Positions 43,644-52,058 of a stretch of DNA of 57,943 bases are shown here, in pieces (position 1 is the stretch's first letter; the number at the start of each line of letters is the position of its first letter). The notes beneath the pieces are model-generated. The model was not told the origin of the DNA, searched no databases, and saw only the letters and a program-made list of their open reading frames with translations. Both the position numbers and the translations under genes were made by a program. Source of the stretch: Bacteroidales bacterium. GTDB taxonomy: Bacteria > Bacteroidota > Bacteroidia > Bacteroidales > UBA932. The DNA is taken from assembly GCA_017429205.1 (NCBI GenBank), contig JAFRPH010000051.1:1-57943 (forward strand). Reading direction: 5' to 3'.

Positions 43644-46283
43644 ATGAGAAGAATCATCTGCCTCACGGCCCTGACCGTCCTGCTGGTCGCCTGCCGGCAG
43701 GAACGTCCGGAAACGACCGCGTTCCACATTGCGGAAGCGGATTCCTGGACCGTCCGGACCCGCTCGCTTCTGACCGCGTCGGACATCGAGACCCGGAAAA
43801 CCGGCATCACCCTGGCCGCCTATGCGGACGGAACACTCGCGGCTTCGGGCCATTTCGCAACCGGCCTGGATGCCATGGTCCTGGACCTGGAGCCGGACCG
43901 GCCCCATACGCTGTACGCCCTGGTAAACATGGGAGATATGACAGGCGCCTTACCTCGTTCAGAGAGCGAGTTAAGTGCTATCACCTATAGAATTCCTTCC
44001 TATACCGAAGGAACGGGGGCGCTGGCCTCCCGCGGCATCCCGATGGCCGGCAGGCTGGCCTGGCCGGACCAGGGAACCGTCATTCCGGTCCGGCGGCTGC
44101 TGGCCAAAGTGACGGCCCATCTGTCCTGCGACTGGACCGGGGCATCCATCCGGTCGGTCCGCGTATGCAACCTGAATCGGATGCTCCGTCCCTTCGGCGA
44201 CGCCGTCCGGGAGGAAGACTGGGACCAGCAGGAATTCCAGGAGGGCACCGGAGCGTCTTCGGGCACCTTCGTTTTCTATGTGCCCGAGAACCGCCAGGGA
44301 ACCATCGACGGAATCCGGTCATCCCAGGACAAAAGCCCGGACCGGAACGCGGCGGTGCAGGCGAAGCAGGATGCCTTGACCTATCTGGAAGCGTCGGTCA
44401 CTTCGACCGAATCGATCTACGCGGGAGACATCACTTACCGCAGTTACCTCGGCGGCAACGCCACGAGGGACTTTGACATCGAGAGGAACGGCCTTTACGA
44501 CTGGACGGTCGTCTATCACGGGGACCGGACGCAGGACCAGGACTGGAAACGCGACGGCGACATGTTCCAGGTGGTCGTCACGGCCGACAAGACCGACGCC
44601 TATGTGGGCGAGACTGTCCACCTGACGGCATCCTGCCGCCGGAACGACCACGGCGCCGAAACCGTCACGGACGTGACGGGCGCCGCCATCTGGACAAAGC
44701 CGGGCGGCGGAAGCGCGGCCATCCGCATCTCGAAGGGAGCCGTCACGGCGACCGCCCCCGGGGCCGCCGCATTCCGTGCCGGATATACGCTGAACGGCCG
44801 GACCGCCTATGGCGACAGCCCGACAATCACCTTCCGCGAACTGCCGCCTCTGACCGTAACCTGGGCTGAACAGGCCGCTTATGTGGGCCAGCGCGGCAGT
44901 TTCACCGTGTCCAACCTGGTGGACGGGGCGACGATCACAAGCGTGGCCTCCAGCGACGAGAGCATCGCCGCAAAGGCGGCTGTCAGCGGAAAGACTGTCT
45001 ATGTGAACTATCTGGGAGCCGCCGGCGACGCCACAATCACAGTCAAGGCTTCGAACGGCCAGACCGGAACCATTTCGGTCTCCCCCGCCGCACCGCATCT
45101 GCTGGATGCAAACGGGGCATCGGGAACCGTCCCCTATTACGGCCATCCGGACGGAACGGACGTCAACACGAATGCGAGCGGACACGGCGGTCTCCCGCCT
45201 TCGTTCGGCTATTATACGGGAACCACCGTCAGCATCTCCACCCGGATCAGCGTAGGAGCCGACGCTTCCCAGACAACCGCTTACACCGGCAGAACCTTCG
45301 CCCCGGATCTGTACGAAACCATTCTGAAACCCGAGCTGACCGTGAGCAATCCGTCCCGTTTCGGCACCGAGGGGACGGGCCGCATCTGGGTGAGAAGCCT
45401 GACCGGCTATCCGTCTTCCGGCGGCGTGGCCATCGGCACTTTCACAGTCTCCCCCGCCCACGCCGGCTGCGGCGTCACCCCGCTGACAGAGACCGTCTAC
45501 AGTGTCAATCCGTTCCCGGGAATCACCTCCGCAACGACCTGGCCCGACTTCCACGACAAGGGGATGCTGGTGCAGTATGTCGATTGTGAAGAATCCCACC
45601 GGAACATCCGGATTCCGGACGCTTCCGCCGTCAATGCAGCGGCATCCGCCCTGGGATGGGACGTCAAGATCGCCGGAGAATGGAATGCCACGATGAAGTC
45701 GCGCTTCACCGGCAACGGCAGTTACCTGTACTTCGATTACACCGAAGGAGACGCCCTGCCGCATATCGGCGGCCTGTGCGAAGTGCAGCGCACGGTCACG
45801 AATCCGTACAGCGGAGAAAAGATCGGCAGGACATTCCTTTCCTTCAACGTCATCGTCTGGGGCGCCGTCGGCGGTTCGGTGGCCATCATCACGAATTCCC
45901 AGTTCGAGGTCAGGCCCGCTTACATCGGACCGGACGCGACAAGACCGACAGGGCTCGTCTTCCATACGTCATACGCCGACGGTGAGAACGTGAAGATCTA
46001 CGGTGACGCCGGGAACAGAATCCTGAACGGAACGGTCAGCCGGGACAACGTCGGCCATAGTCTCGGACAGGCCGTCTACACCGTCACGCTGTCCAGCGGC
46101 CACGTAAAATACAACGCCCAGGTCTACCGGTCCATCCACCCCCGCATCACTTTCACGGCCCCTTCCGATCCTTATTACCGGATCGTAAGGCTCGAAGACA
46201 TCCAGACCAAGGTCATCCACCCCGACCATCATCCCGGCTGGGTGGCCTCGCCCGACGAGCCGGCGGATCCGCCCATCGACTGA
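43644..46283 (+). CDS. DUF4906 fimbrial tip-like lipoprotein
   Basis: An 879-residue lipoprotein (signal LTALTVLLVAC). The N-terminal ~280 residues form the fimbrillin-like part with DUF4906 hallmarks (LYALVNMGDM, LSAITYRIPSY, VRRLLAKVTAHLSC, AGDITYRSYLGGN, RNGLYDWTV). About 300-500 hold two immunoglobulin/BIG2-like repeats (VTADKTDAYVGETVHLTASC; VTWAEQAAYVGQRGSFTVSN). The C-terminal ~380 residues are beta-rich with no named domain and probably the exposed adhesive part. In related loci this protein sits at the fibre tip. A short AT-rich patch at 43925-44010 encodes the conserved LSAITYRIPSY region. Confidence 0.8.
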   Translation: MRRIICLTALTVLLVACRQERPETTAFHIAEADSWTVRTRSLLTASDIETRKTGITLAAYADGTLAASGHFATGLDAMVLDLEPDRPHTLYALVNMGDMTGALPRSESELSAITYRIPSYTEGTGALASRGIPMAGRLAWPDQGTVIPVRRLLAKVTAHLSCDWTGASIRSVRVCNLNRMLRPFGDAVREEDWDQQEFQEGTGASSGTFVFYVPENRQGTIDGIRSSQDKSPDRNAAVQAKQDALTYLEASVTSTESIYAGDITYRSYLGGNATRDFDIERNGLYDWTVVYHGDRTQDQDWKRDGDMFQVVVTADKTDAYVGETVHLTASCRRNDHGAETVTDVTGAAIWTKPGGGSAAIRISKGAVTATAPGAAAFRAGYTLNGRTAYGDSPTITFRELPPLTVTWAEQAAYVGQRGSFTVSNLVDGATITSVASSDESIAAKAAVSGKTVYVNYLGAAGDATITVKASNGQTGTISVSPAAPHLLDANGASGTVPYYGHPDGTDVNTNASGHGGLPPSFGYYTGTTVSISTRISVGADASQTTAYTGRTFAPDLYETILKPELTVSNPSRFGTEGTGRIWVRSLTGYPSSGGVAIGTFTVSPAHAGCGVTPLTETVYSVNPFPGITSATTWPDFHDKGMLVQYVDCEESHRNIRIPDASAVNAAASALGWDVKIAGEWNATMKSRFTGNGSYLYFDYTEGDALPHIGGLCEVQRTVTNPYSGEKIGRTFLSFNVIVWGAVGGSVAIITNSQFEVRPAYIGPDATRPTGLVFHTSYADGENVKIYGDAGNRILNGTVSRDNVGHSLGQAVYTVTLSSGHVKYNAQVYRSIHPRITFTAPSDPYYRIVRLEDIQTKVIHPDHHPGWVASPDEPADPPID

Positions 46284-46318
46284 CATCTGTTTCCTTTATT
46301 TTCAAACATCAACGGCTT

Positions 46319-46957
46319 ATGAAAAAGATCATGTATTTCGCCGCCTTGCTAGCAGCGCTGGCAGCCTGCAGCAAGCCCGCCCGGAAAGACTTCCATCTGA
46401 CGGGCGTCCACGACCTTGTCGTCTCCCACAACGGAGAGAATGCGCTCTTCGGCATCGAAGCGAACCCGGAGGACGCCTGGACCCTCACGTCCGACGCGGA
46501 CTGGTTCACCGTCGAACAGAGCTTCGGGAACGGGGACGGTTCCCGCGGAAAGGGGGACGCCGTGTTCCTCCTTTTGAGCGGACGTTGGATCATGAACGAG
46601 GTCCGGACAGGGACCATCACCGTGACCGGTCCGACGGGATCATTCACGAAAACTTTGACGCAAACGCCCAAACCCGTTCCTGATGCGCCGCTTCAACTGA
46701 ACGGCTCTATTCCGTTCACTGGCAACGAGTCCAAGATTGCGCTTCCGGAAGGTTATTGGGTCCGGGCGGAATCTTCGGAAGCCTGGCTCGAGGTCGTTCT
46801 TTGCCAGGAAGGCGAACTGACCGTGAAGGCCGGTCCGAATCCGGTCGCGGACCAAAGACGCGAGGCGGTCGTGCACATCTTCCTCTCCGACGGGACCCTG
46901 CTGGCAAACGTGGCGATTACACAAAACTCGGAAAAGGTTCCCGTTCCGGTCGATTGA
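46319..46957 (+). CDS. BACON-domain lipoprotein
   Basis: A 212-residue lipoprotein (FAALLAALAACSKP) with two BACON-like Ig-fold repeats. The first reads WTLTSDADWFTVEQSFG then RTGTITVTGPTGSFTKTLTQ near residues 50-105. The second reads YWVRAESSEAWLEVVL then REAVVHIFLSDGT near 140-190. BACON domains bind carbohydrate or protein and are typical of Bacteroidota surface proteins. It follows the DUF4906 gene by 35 bases without a -7 box, so it probably belongs to the fimbria operon as an accessory adhesin. Confidence 0.78.
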   Translation: MKKIMYFAALLAALAACSKPARKDFHLTGVHDLVVSHNGENALFGIEANPEDAWTLTSDADWFTVEQSFGNGDGSRGKGDAVFLLLSGRWIMNEVRTGTITVTGPTGSFTKTLTQTPKPVPDAPLQLNGSIPFTGNESKIALPEGYWVRAESSEAWLEVVLCQEGELTVKAGPNPVADQRREAVVHIFLSDGTLLANVAITQNSEKVPVPVD

Positions 46958-47002
46958 AGCCCGATTTTTGCAAAATGGGAGGATTTTGCGAACTTTGCAG
47001 GA

Positions 47003-47662
47003 ATGAAAAGAAGCGGAATCCTCCTGTTGACCCTCCTGGCGGTCGTGTCGTGTGGCATCACGCGGCACGCTCCGTCCGTGAAGGAGGTCGATGCGCCCGT
47101 CATTCCGCCCCTCACGGACGCCGCCGAGATCGCCCGGACCCGGGCGCGGGCGCAGGCCGTGATGGATTCCATCGACCTGGTCCGGTCCGGCGTAACCGCC
47201 CCGGAATCGAAAGAAGGCATCCGCACTTCCCCCGCCGCAGCCCCGCTTCCCGAACCGCCCAAGGAACTCGTCGACGAGCTCCTGGACTATGCCAAGACCT
47301 TCATCGGCGTCCCCTACCGGCTCGGCGCCTCCGGGCCCGAACGCTTCGACTGCTCGGGCTTCACCAGCTACGTCTTCCGGGAATTCGGTTACAACCTGCC
47401 CCACAACTCCGTGATGCAGTTCAGGGACAGCGTCCCGGTGGAAAGTTTCTCCGACCTCCGCAAGGGCGACCTCGTCTTCTTCGGCGCCCGGAACAACATC
47501 CGCGAAATCGGGCACGTGGGCATCGTCGTGGACGTGGACCTGGAGCGCGGCATGTTCCGCTTCATCCACGCCTCCACCTCCAACGGCGTCGAAATCCAGC
47601 GCTCCACCCAGCCCTACTTCATGATGCGCTACATGGGCGCGGGCCGGATCCTGAAGGAATAA
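47003..47662 (+). CDS. NlpC/P60 (C40) peptidoglycan peptidase lipoprotein
   Basis: A 219-residue lipoprotein (LLLTLLAVVSCG) with a variable linker of ~75 residues and a complete NlpC/P60 domain: RFDCSGFTSYVF with the nucleophile Cys near residue 115, GHVGIVVDVD with the His near 172 and RFIHAST with the third residue near 190. It cleaves peptide crosslinks or stems of peptidoglycan at the cell envelope. Its start is 45 bases after the BACON gene, and it may be expressed separately. A repeat and strong terminator follow its stop directly. Confidence 0.9.
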   Translation: MKRSGILLLTLLAVVSCGITRHAPSVKEVDAPVIPPLTDAAEIARTRARAQAVMDSIDLVRSGVTAPESKEGIRTSPAAAPLPEPPKELVDELLDYAKTFIGVPYRLGASGPERFDCSGFTSYVFREFGYNLPHNSVMQFRDSVPVESFSDLRKGDLVFFGARNNIREIGHVGIVVDVDLERGMFRFIHASTSNGVEIQRSTQPYFMMRYMGAGRILKE

Positions 47663-47665
47663 AAG

Positions 47666-47691
47666 TCCGGGGGTCTTCCTCCGGTAAATAA
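47666..47691. repeat. Third copy of the TCCGGGGGTCTTCC dispersed repeat
   Basis: TCCGGGGGTCTTCCTCCGG followed by TAAATAAAA begins 3 bases after the peptidase stop. It matches the copies at 12766 and 12848, again downstream of a minus-strand tRNA plus terminator. Confidence 0.55.
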
Positions 47692-47697
47692 AAGCAC

Positions 47698-47728
47698 AAA
47701 AAAGTCAGCCTTGCGGGCTGACTTTTTT
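47698..47728. terminator. Bidirectional terminator
   Basis: AAAAAAGTCAGCC (47698-47710) and GGCTGACTTTTTT (47716-47728) form a strong stem flanked by A and T runs; it ended the original minus-strand tRNA gene and also serves the peptidase gene. Confidence 0.85.
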
Positions 47729-47729
47729 G

Positions 47730-47756
47730 TGGAGGTGAGCGGACTCGAACCAGCGA
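47730..47756 (-). tRNA. tRNA 3'-end remnant, putative attL
   Basis: The minus strand reads a T arm GCTGG-TTCGAGT-CCGCT (one C-C mismatch), acceptor half CACCTCC and discriminator A, directly before a terminator. No anticodon arm, D arm or matching GGAGGTG acceptor half exists to the right, where the integrase promoter begins. This is the duplicated 3' end left by integration into a tRNA gene. The intact gene should lie at the far end of the element. The tRNA type cannot be read. Confidence 0.7.
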
Positions 47757-47800
47757 CACAACCTCGCGCAGAAATCCTTGATTTAACGATTTATATTGCG

Positions 47801-47808
47801 TATATTTG
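47801..47808 (+). promoter_or_regulatory. -7 promoter box of integrase gene
   Basis: TATATTTG, a perfect TAnnTTTG, 64 bases before the ATG at 47872. It overlaps an in-frame TTG at 47806, which is therefore not the start. Confidence 0.65.
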
Positions 47809-47839
47809 CAGTGCACCCCGGATAAACAACCTCATTTTT

Positions 47840-47860
47840 GGGGCAACAAATGGGGCAACA
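47840..47860 (+). repeat. Direct GGGGCAACA repeats near integrase start
   Basis: GGGGCAACA occurs at 47840-47848 and 47852-47860, one helical turn plus one base apart, between promoter and ATG. They could be arm-type integrase sites or autoregulatory operators. Confidence 0.4.
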
Positions 47861-47871
47861 TTTATATTCGC

Positions 47872-49233
47872 ATGGAGATCAAGCGCAATATCACCTTCAA
47901 GATTCGGCCCATGGGGAGAAGGACAACGGTGTTCCAAATCCGCATGAGGGTAACCTTCCTATCGCAACGTGTCGATTGCAAAACCGGGCATTCCATCTCC
48001 GACAAAGAGTTTTGGGATGACCGTGAAGGCCTTGTCAAAGACGGCTATTCGGACGAGAAAGGAGCGACGGCCCTCTCCATCAACACCGACCTTCGAAAGC
48101 TTAAGGATCAAATGAACACCGCCTTCAAGTACTTCGAAGTGATTGAGAAGATCCCTACGCCGGCAGAACTGCTGAACAACTATGAAGATCGGCTTGATGG
48201 TATTAAGCCCCACCGTCCTAACGCTGAAGAATCCAAGAAGAAAGAAGCAAAGGAGCCCGACCTCTTTGAAGTCTTCGACAGATTCGTTACGGAAAGCACG
48301 GAAAAGAACGCTTGGTCCGTCGCCACTGTCAAGAAGATAGCGACGCTGCGAAACGACCTGTCAGCCTTCAAGAAGACCCTCAGATTCTCCGATCTTACTG
48401 AGAACACGCTCACACGCTTCGTCGCCTATCTGCGTGACGACAAGAGGCTACGCACTCCCCGGAAGAAGAAAGGCGAAAGACAAGAGTATGACAAGGAGGA
48501 CATTACAGGCATCAAGAACTCCACGATCGAAAAGAAATTGGAAAATCTGCGCTGGTTCTTGAAGTGGGCCACCGACCACGGGTATAACACAAACTTGGCT
48601 TTCAAGGCCTTCCATCCCACGCTGAAGAGAACCCAGAAGCGAATCATCTTCCTTACCAAGGACGAACTTCAGCGGGTCCGAGATTTGGAGCTGCCCGAGG
48701 AGAGACTGTCCCTGGAGCCTGTGAGAGATGTCTTTCTGTTTACCTGTTACTCTGGCCTTCGCCACTCAGACGTCTACAATCTCCGCAGGACCGACGTCAA
48801 GAACGGTAGCATCGAAGTAACCACAATCAAGACGGCCGATAGCATCGTGATCGAGTTAAACAATAGAACCAGGGAGATCTTGAAGAAATACGAATCCATC
48901 GACTTCCCCGGGAACAAGGCTCTCCCAGTGATGCAGAATCAGCCGATGAACCGCGCCCTCAAGGAACTCTGCCGCCTGGCCGGAATAGACGAGGAAATCC
49001 GCGTTACCACCTACAAGGGCAACGAGCGCCACGACGAGGTTCACCCGAAATGGGAACTTGTCGGAACGCACACTGGCCGTCGTACATTCATAGTAAATGC
49101 CCTGTCGATGGGCATCGCGCCGAACATCGTGATGAAGTGGACCGGGCACTCGGATTACAAGGCCATGAAGCCCTATATCGACATCATCGATTCCCTCAAG
49201 GCCGATGCAATGAGGAAATTTGACGAACTATAA
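47872..49233 (+). CDS. Tyrosine recombinase (integrase)
   Basis: A 453-residue site-specific recombinase that would integrate and excise the element at the tRNA site. The N-terminal arm-binding part (EIKRNITFKIRPMGRRTTVF) and SAM-like core-binding domain (about 110-225) precede the catalytic domain: Arg in FTCYSGLRHSDVYNLRR near residue 295, H-x-x-R in VGTHTGRRTF near 400, the His in WTGHSDYK near 425 and the nucleophile Tyr in MKPYIDI near 433. ATG at 47872 was chosen because the longer frame starts inside the promoter. The phage-integrase-like layout is standard for Bacteroidales mobile elements. Confidence 0.93.
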   Translation: MEIKRNITFKIRPMGRRTTVFQIRMRVTFLSQRVDCKTGHSISDKEFWDDREGLVKDGYSDEKGATALSINTDLRKLKDQMNTAFKYFEVIEKIPTPAELLNNYEDRLDGIKPHRPNAEESKKKEAKEPDLFEVFDRFVTESTEKNAWSVATVKKIATLRNDLSAFKKTLRFSDLTENTLTRFVAYLRDDKRLRTPRKKKGERQEYDKEDITGIKNSTIEKKLENLRWFLKWATDHGYNTNLAFKAFHPTLKRTQKRIIFLTKDELQRVRDLELPEERLSLEPVRDVFLFTCYSGLRHSDVYNLRRTDVKNGSIEVTTIKTADSIVIELNNRTREILKKYESIDFPGNKALPVMQNQPMNRALKELCRLAGIDEEIRVTTYKGNERHDEVHPKWELVGTHTGRRTFIVNALSMGIAPNIVMKWTGHSDYKAMKPYIDIIDSLKADAMRKFDEL

Positions 49234-49252
49234 CTAATTCATATACAGAATT

Positions 49253-50014
49253 ATGGCTACTATTGACATTGTCCGCATTCTCGCTGTTCAGCCGCTCCGG
49301 GACTTCGAAAACACCCCGGAGAAGGTCAAGAAAATCCATCGCTACTTCAACAATGCTTATGCCTTGTTCACATTATTCTTGATGATTCTTTTGCCTGTTA
49401 CCAAATGTCAGATGGGTCATTCGGTCCTCGACTTCAGTGGAGATGTCATGCTATGGACATTTTCACCTGTCATTGCCATGTGGTTCATTGGCTACCGTAT
49501 ACAGTTGCTTCAGAGCCGCGACAGTGCCAACCAGACCAGTGTGAACACTTGCCCCCCCAGCCAGAACATCTTTCAATTTGTATTGAATGAATCTGTCAAA
49601 CCCGATAATGGTAATATCCATCCTGTTGATTCAAAGGAATCAGAAGGGGCGGGACGTCCCGCCTACGCTCGTTTTGAACAGACTGAAGGTCCGCTGACGG
49701 ATGAGTTTATGGCGGCGGCTCTTGATGAGCTGATGAATGAATACGACGATTATGAGCTCCATGCCATAGATGGTCGGAATATCCTCGATGCCATGTCTGA
49801 TTCCAAATTCTATAAAGATCAGTACACGCTGGAGAGTCTCGCCGAATGGTTATATGAGCGCTACAAAGTGAAATTCTGGAAGAAGATGAAATCAGGTCTC
49901 TCAATGACAACGACTGGAAACAGAACGTATGATTTTGAGAAACGTAATAGTATCTCTAAATCCTTGGAAAGCAAGTATTCCAAGATTATGAAAGGAAGAT
50001 TAAAGAATAATTAG
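49253..50014 (+). CDS. Hypothetical two-helix membrane protein (element cargo)
   Basis: A 253-residue protein I do not recognise. Two hydrophobic segments lie near the N-terminus (AYALFTLFLMILLPV and MLWTFSPVIAMWFIGY, about residues 36-50 and 66-81). A polar linker (NQTSVNTCPPSQNIF) and an acidic then basic C-terminal region follow, including LDELMNEYDDYELHAIDGRN and YTLESLAEWLYERYKVKFWK. Base composition is distinctly AT-richer than the integrase and the downstream genes, so it was probably acquired separately. It starts 19 bases after the integrase and ends before a strong terminator, so it is likely cargo, with function unknown. Confidence 0.7.
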   Translation: MATIDIVRILAVQPLRDFENTPEKVKKIHRYFNNAYALFTLFLMILLPVTKCQMGHSVLDFSGDVMLWTFSPVIAMWFIGYRIQLLQSRDSANQTSVNTCPPSQNIFQFVLNESVKPDNGNIHPVDSKESEGAGRPAYARFEQTEGPLTDEFMAAALDELMNEYDDYELHAIDGRNILDAMSDSKFYKDQYTLESLAEWLYERYKVKFWKKMKSGLSMTTTGNRTYDFEKRNSISKSLESKYSKIMKGRLKNN

Positions 50015-50064
50015 TTTATCTTTTTTCCGCCTCGGAATCAAGCTAAAAACCATATTTCTTTGTT

Positions 50065-50098
50065 GCCGGATTGCTCCATGGAGTGGTCCGGCTTTTTT
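50065..50098 (+). terminator. Terminator
   Basis: GCCGGA (50065-50070) and TCCGGC (50087-50092) with inner CTCC/GGAG pairing, followed by TTTTTT. It ends the integrase/cargo transcript. Confidence 0.85.
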
Positions 50099-50129
50099 GG
50101 ACATTAACCCAATTAAAAGATACATTCAA

Positions 50130-50489
50130 ATGAACACAGAAAGCAACAACATCAACATCAGCGAGCTGCTGGGGCGTCCGCTCTGGCAGCTGACCTGCCA
50201 GGAGTATGTGGCCCTCATGCGCCATCTCCTGTCCGAAAGCGGAAATGCCGGCAATGGGTCCACTCCTCCCCGCCAGGCGATCGGCATGACGGCACTTGCC
50301 AAGGCGCTTGGCTGTTCCACATCTTTATTATATGGAATTCGCCACAACGTCGACTTCGGCGACGCGGTGATCAGCAGAATCGGCCGGAAGGAGGTCTATG
50401 ACATCGAGGCCGTGAGAACCATCGCCAACGACTACATGAAGCGCGAGCGCGAGGCTCGCCTGCGCAGAACCTACGACACCGGCGCCTAG
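50130..50489 (+). CDS. DUF3853 family helix-turn-helix protein
   Basis: A 119-residue protein: ELLGRPLWQLTCQEYVALMR, then IGMTALAKALGCSTSLLYGI and AVISRIGRKEVYDIEAVRTI. This is the DUF3853 pattern, an excisionase/MerR-like winged helix domain that recurs next to integrases of Bacteroidales mobile elements. It probably controls excision or the downstream replication genes. The ATG at 50130 is preferred; a TTG at 50097 lies in the preceding terminator. A GC-rich hairpin follows its stop. Confidence 0.85.
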   Translation: MNTESNNINISELLGRPLWQLTCQEYVALMRHLLSESGNAGNGSTPPRQAIGMTALAKALGCSTSLLYGIRHNVDFGDAVISRIGRKEVYDIEAVRTIANDYMKREREARLRRTYDTGA

Positions 50490-50492
50490 CGC

Positions 50493-50517
50493 AAACCCCG
50501 CCTCGGGGGCGGGGTTT
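50493..50517 (+). terminator. GC-rich hairpin after DUF3853 gene
   Basis: AAACCCCGCC and GGCGGGGTTT form a 10-bp stem with a 5-base loop, ending in TTTAGC. A weak terminator or attenuator between the DUF3853 and DUF3987 genes. Confidence 0.55.
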
Positions 50518-50631
50518 AGCGTAGCTCAGAGCCGGGGCTCGTGTTGTCTTGAAGGTGCAGCACAAAGATACGGAGACCCAGGCTGAGCGACAAGGAAAAT
50601 CACATAATCATTCATCCTGCAGAAATCAGCC

Positions 50632-51915
50632 ATGGACGAGAACAACAACTTTCCAGTGGGAATCTTCCCCGTACGGATCCAGTCTATCATCAACGAACTC
50701 AACCGCGACCGGAAATACCCTATCGACTACCTGAGCGGTGCCATCCTCTGGGTGGTGTCCGTGCTCATCGGTGCCTGCTCATGTCTGAAGACCACGCTCG
50801 GCAAGACCTACGCCAACATCTACATGATGCTTGTCGGCGCGCAGGGTGCCGTCAAGAGCCATCCGCTCGCCTGGGCGACCGCCTATCTCCACGAGCTCGA
50901 CAACGCCGCCCTGACCATCTACGAACGTGAAATGGAAGAATACGAGGCCGCCAGGGCCCGCGGAGAACAGCCGGAGAAGCCTTCCTGCCGGCGGCTCCTG
51001 ATCGACGGAAGCACGCCCGAGGCGGCTTTCAAGCGCCTGGAAGAAAACCCGAAAGGGATCGGTCAATGCGCGGACGAGATCCGGAAGGCCTTCGGCGACC
51101 TGGGCCGGTACGCCAATTCATCGGATGTCGAAGTGTATCTCCGGCTCTTCAACGGAGACACCCTGACGATCGACCGCGCCCATCAGAATACCCTGCACGT
51201 CTCCAGACCGTACTTCTGTCTCTGCGGCACCATCCAGAATCCGACATTCAACCGGCTGTTCACGAAGGACAAAGTCGAGAACGGGCTCCTCGCGCGGTTC
51301 GTGGAGATCGTCCATTACGAGGAGGGCGCCCTCCTGTGGAATCTCACCGAGGACCTGCCTTCCGGCTCCGAAATCGAATACCAGAACTTCCTAGTGAAGA
51401 TGCTGGAGCGCAGAGATGCTGCCGACATCAGGCATCCTCACGAATACAGACTGACGTCCGAAGCGGCGGAAACGATCCAGTCCTGGCAGAACGGGCACGA
51501 AGTCAAGATAGAGAGCCACGGTCGAGACATCGACCGCGCGACGTTCCGGAAGATCCAGATCTACGTTCTCAAGTTCGCCCTGATCATCCAGATCATGGCA
51601 GACGTCGATTCCGGACGCGAGAACCCCGAGCATCTGGTCGACTTCGGCTCGGCTACCCTCGCGACCCTTCTTGCCGACTACTTCTTCATGAATGCCAAGG
51701 ACCTTGCCCGATCGGTCTACGTGCGGAAGCTTTCGCAGAGGGAGCAGGAGGCTTACGAAGCCCTTCCGGTCGAGTTCGAGAGCGACGAGGGACTGGCTAT
51801 CGCGAAGAAACACGGCCTCGGAAAGACTTGCTACTATGATCTCCTGAGCAAGCTGCGCGGAGTTCTCATCGACCAGCCTTTCCGCGGACACTATGTTAAG
51901 AGGTTTACGCAATAA
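50632..51915 (+). CDS. DUF3987 helicase/primase-like protein
   Basis: A 427-residue P-loop protein of the DUF3987 family, which in mobile elements is linked to replication (helicase with or without primase). The ATPase core has FPVRIQSIINELNRDRKYPI, a degenerate Walker A (MLVGAQGAVKSHPL near residues 65-77, GAQGAVKS in place of GxxxxGKS), LLIDGSTPEAAFKRLEENPK and LCGTIQNPTFNRLF. No separate primase domain is present, so a host primase would be needed. The C-terminal ~100 residues are helical and may bind DNA. It follows DUF3853 by 142 bases. Confidence 0.8.
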   Translation: MDENNNFPVGIFPVRIQSIINELNRDRKYPIDYLSGAILWVVSVLIGACSCLKTTLGKTYANIYMMLVGAQGAVKSHPLAWATAYLHELDNAALTIYEREMEEYEAARARGEQPEKPSCRRLLIDGSTPEAAFKRLEENPKGIGQCADEIRKAFGDLGRYANSSDVEVYLRLFNGDTLTIDRAHQNTLHVSRPYFCLCGTIQNPTFNRLFTKDKVENGLLARFVEIVHYEEGALLWNLTEDLPSGSEIEYQNFLVKMLERRDAADIRHPHEYRLTSEAAETIQSWQNGHEVKIESHGRDIDRATFRKIQIYVLKFALIIQIMADVDSGRENPEHLVDFGSATLATLLADYFFMNAKDLARSVYVRKLSQREQEAYEALPVEFESDEGLAIAKKHGLGKTCYYDLLSKLRGVLIDQPFRGHYVKRFTQ

Positions 51916-51920
51916 TCTTA

Positions 51921-52004
51921 CGGACTTACCGAACTATCCGGACTAACCCGGTTCCACGCACCTGGAAGGCCGATTTTTGTCCGGTCGAATTCCGGTTAGT
52001 CCGG
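51921..52004. promoter_or_regulatory. Direct and inverted CGGACTwACC repeats upstream of parA
   Basis: CGGACTTACC (51921-51930), CCGGACTAACC (51938-51948) and its exact inverse GGTTAGTCCGG (51994-52004), with further CCGG-type partial copies between. These lie in the gap before parA and resemble a centromere/operator site for the partition genes. Confidence 0.5.
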
Positions 52005-52058
52005 TTGAAAATCACAAAATCACATAAGCATTTCATCACACCATCAAACAATCATCAC

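Noticed and set aside
47730..47810. Complete tRNA gene at the element border
   Set aside because: Only the T arm and 3' acceptor half are present; no matching 5' acceptor half or anticodon arm.
47806..47871. Extended N-terminus of the integrase from TTG at 47806
   Set aside because: The TTG lies inside the -7 box, so it would not be transcribed.
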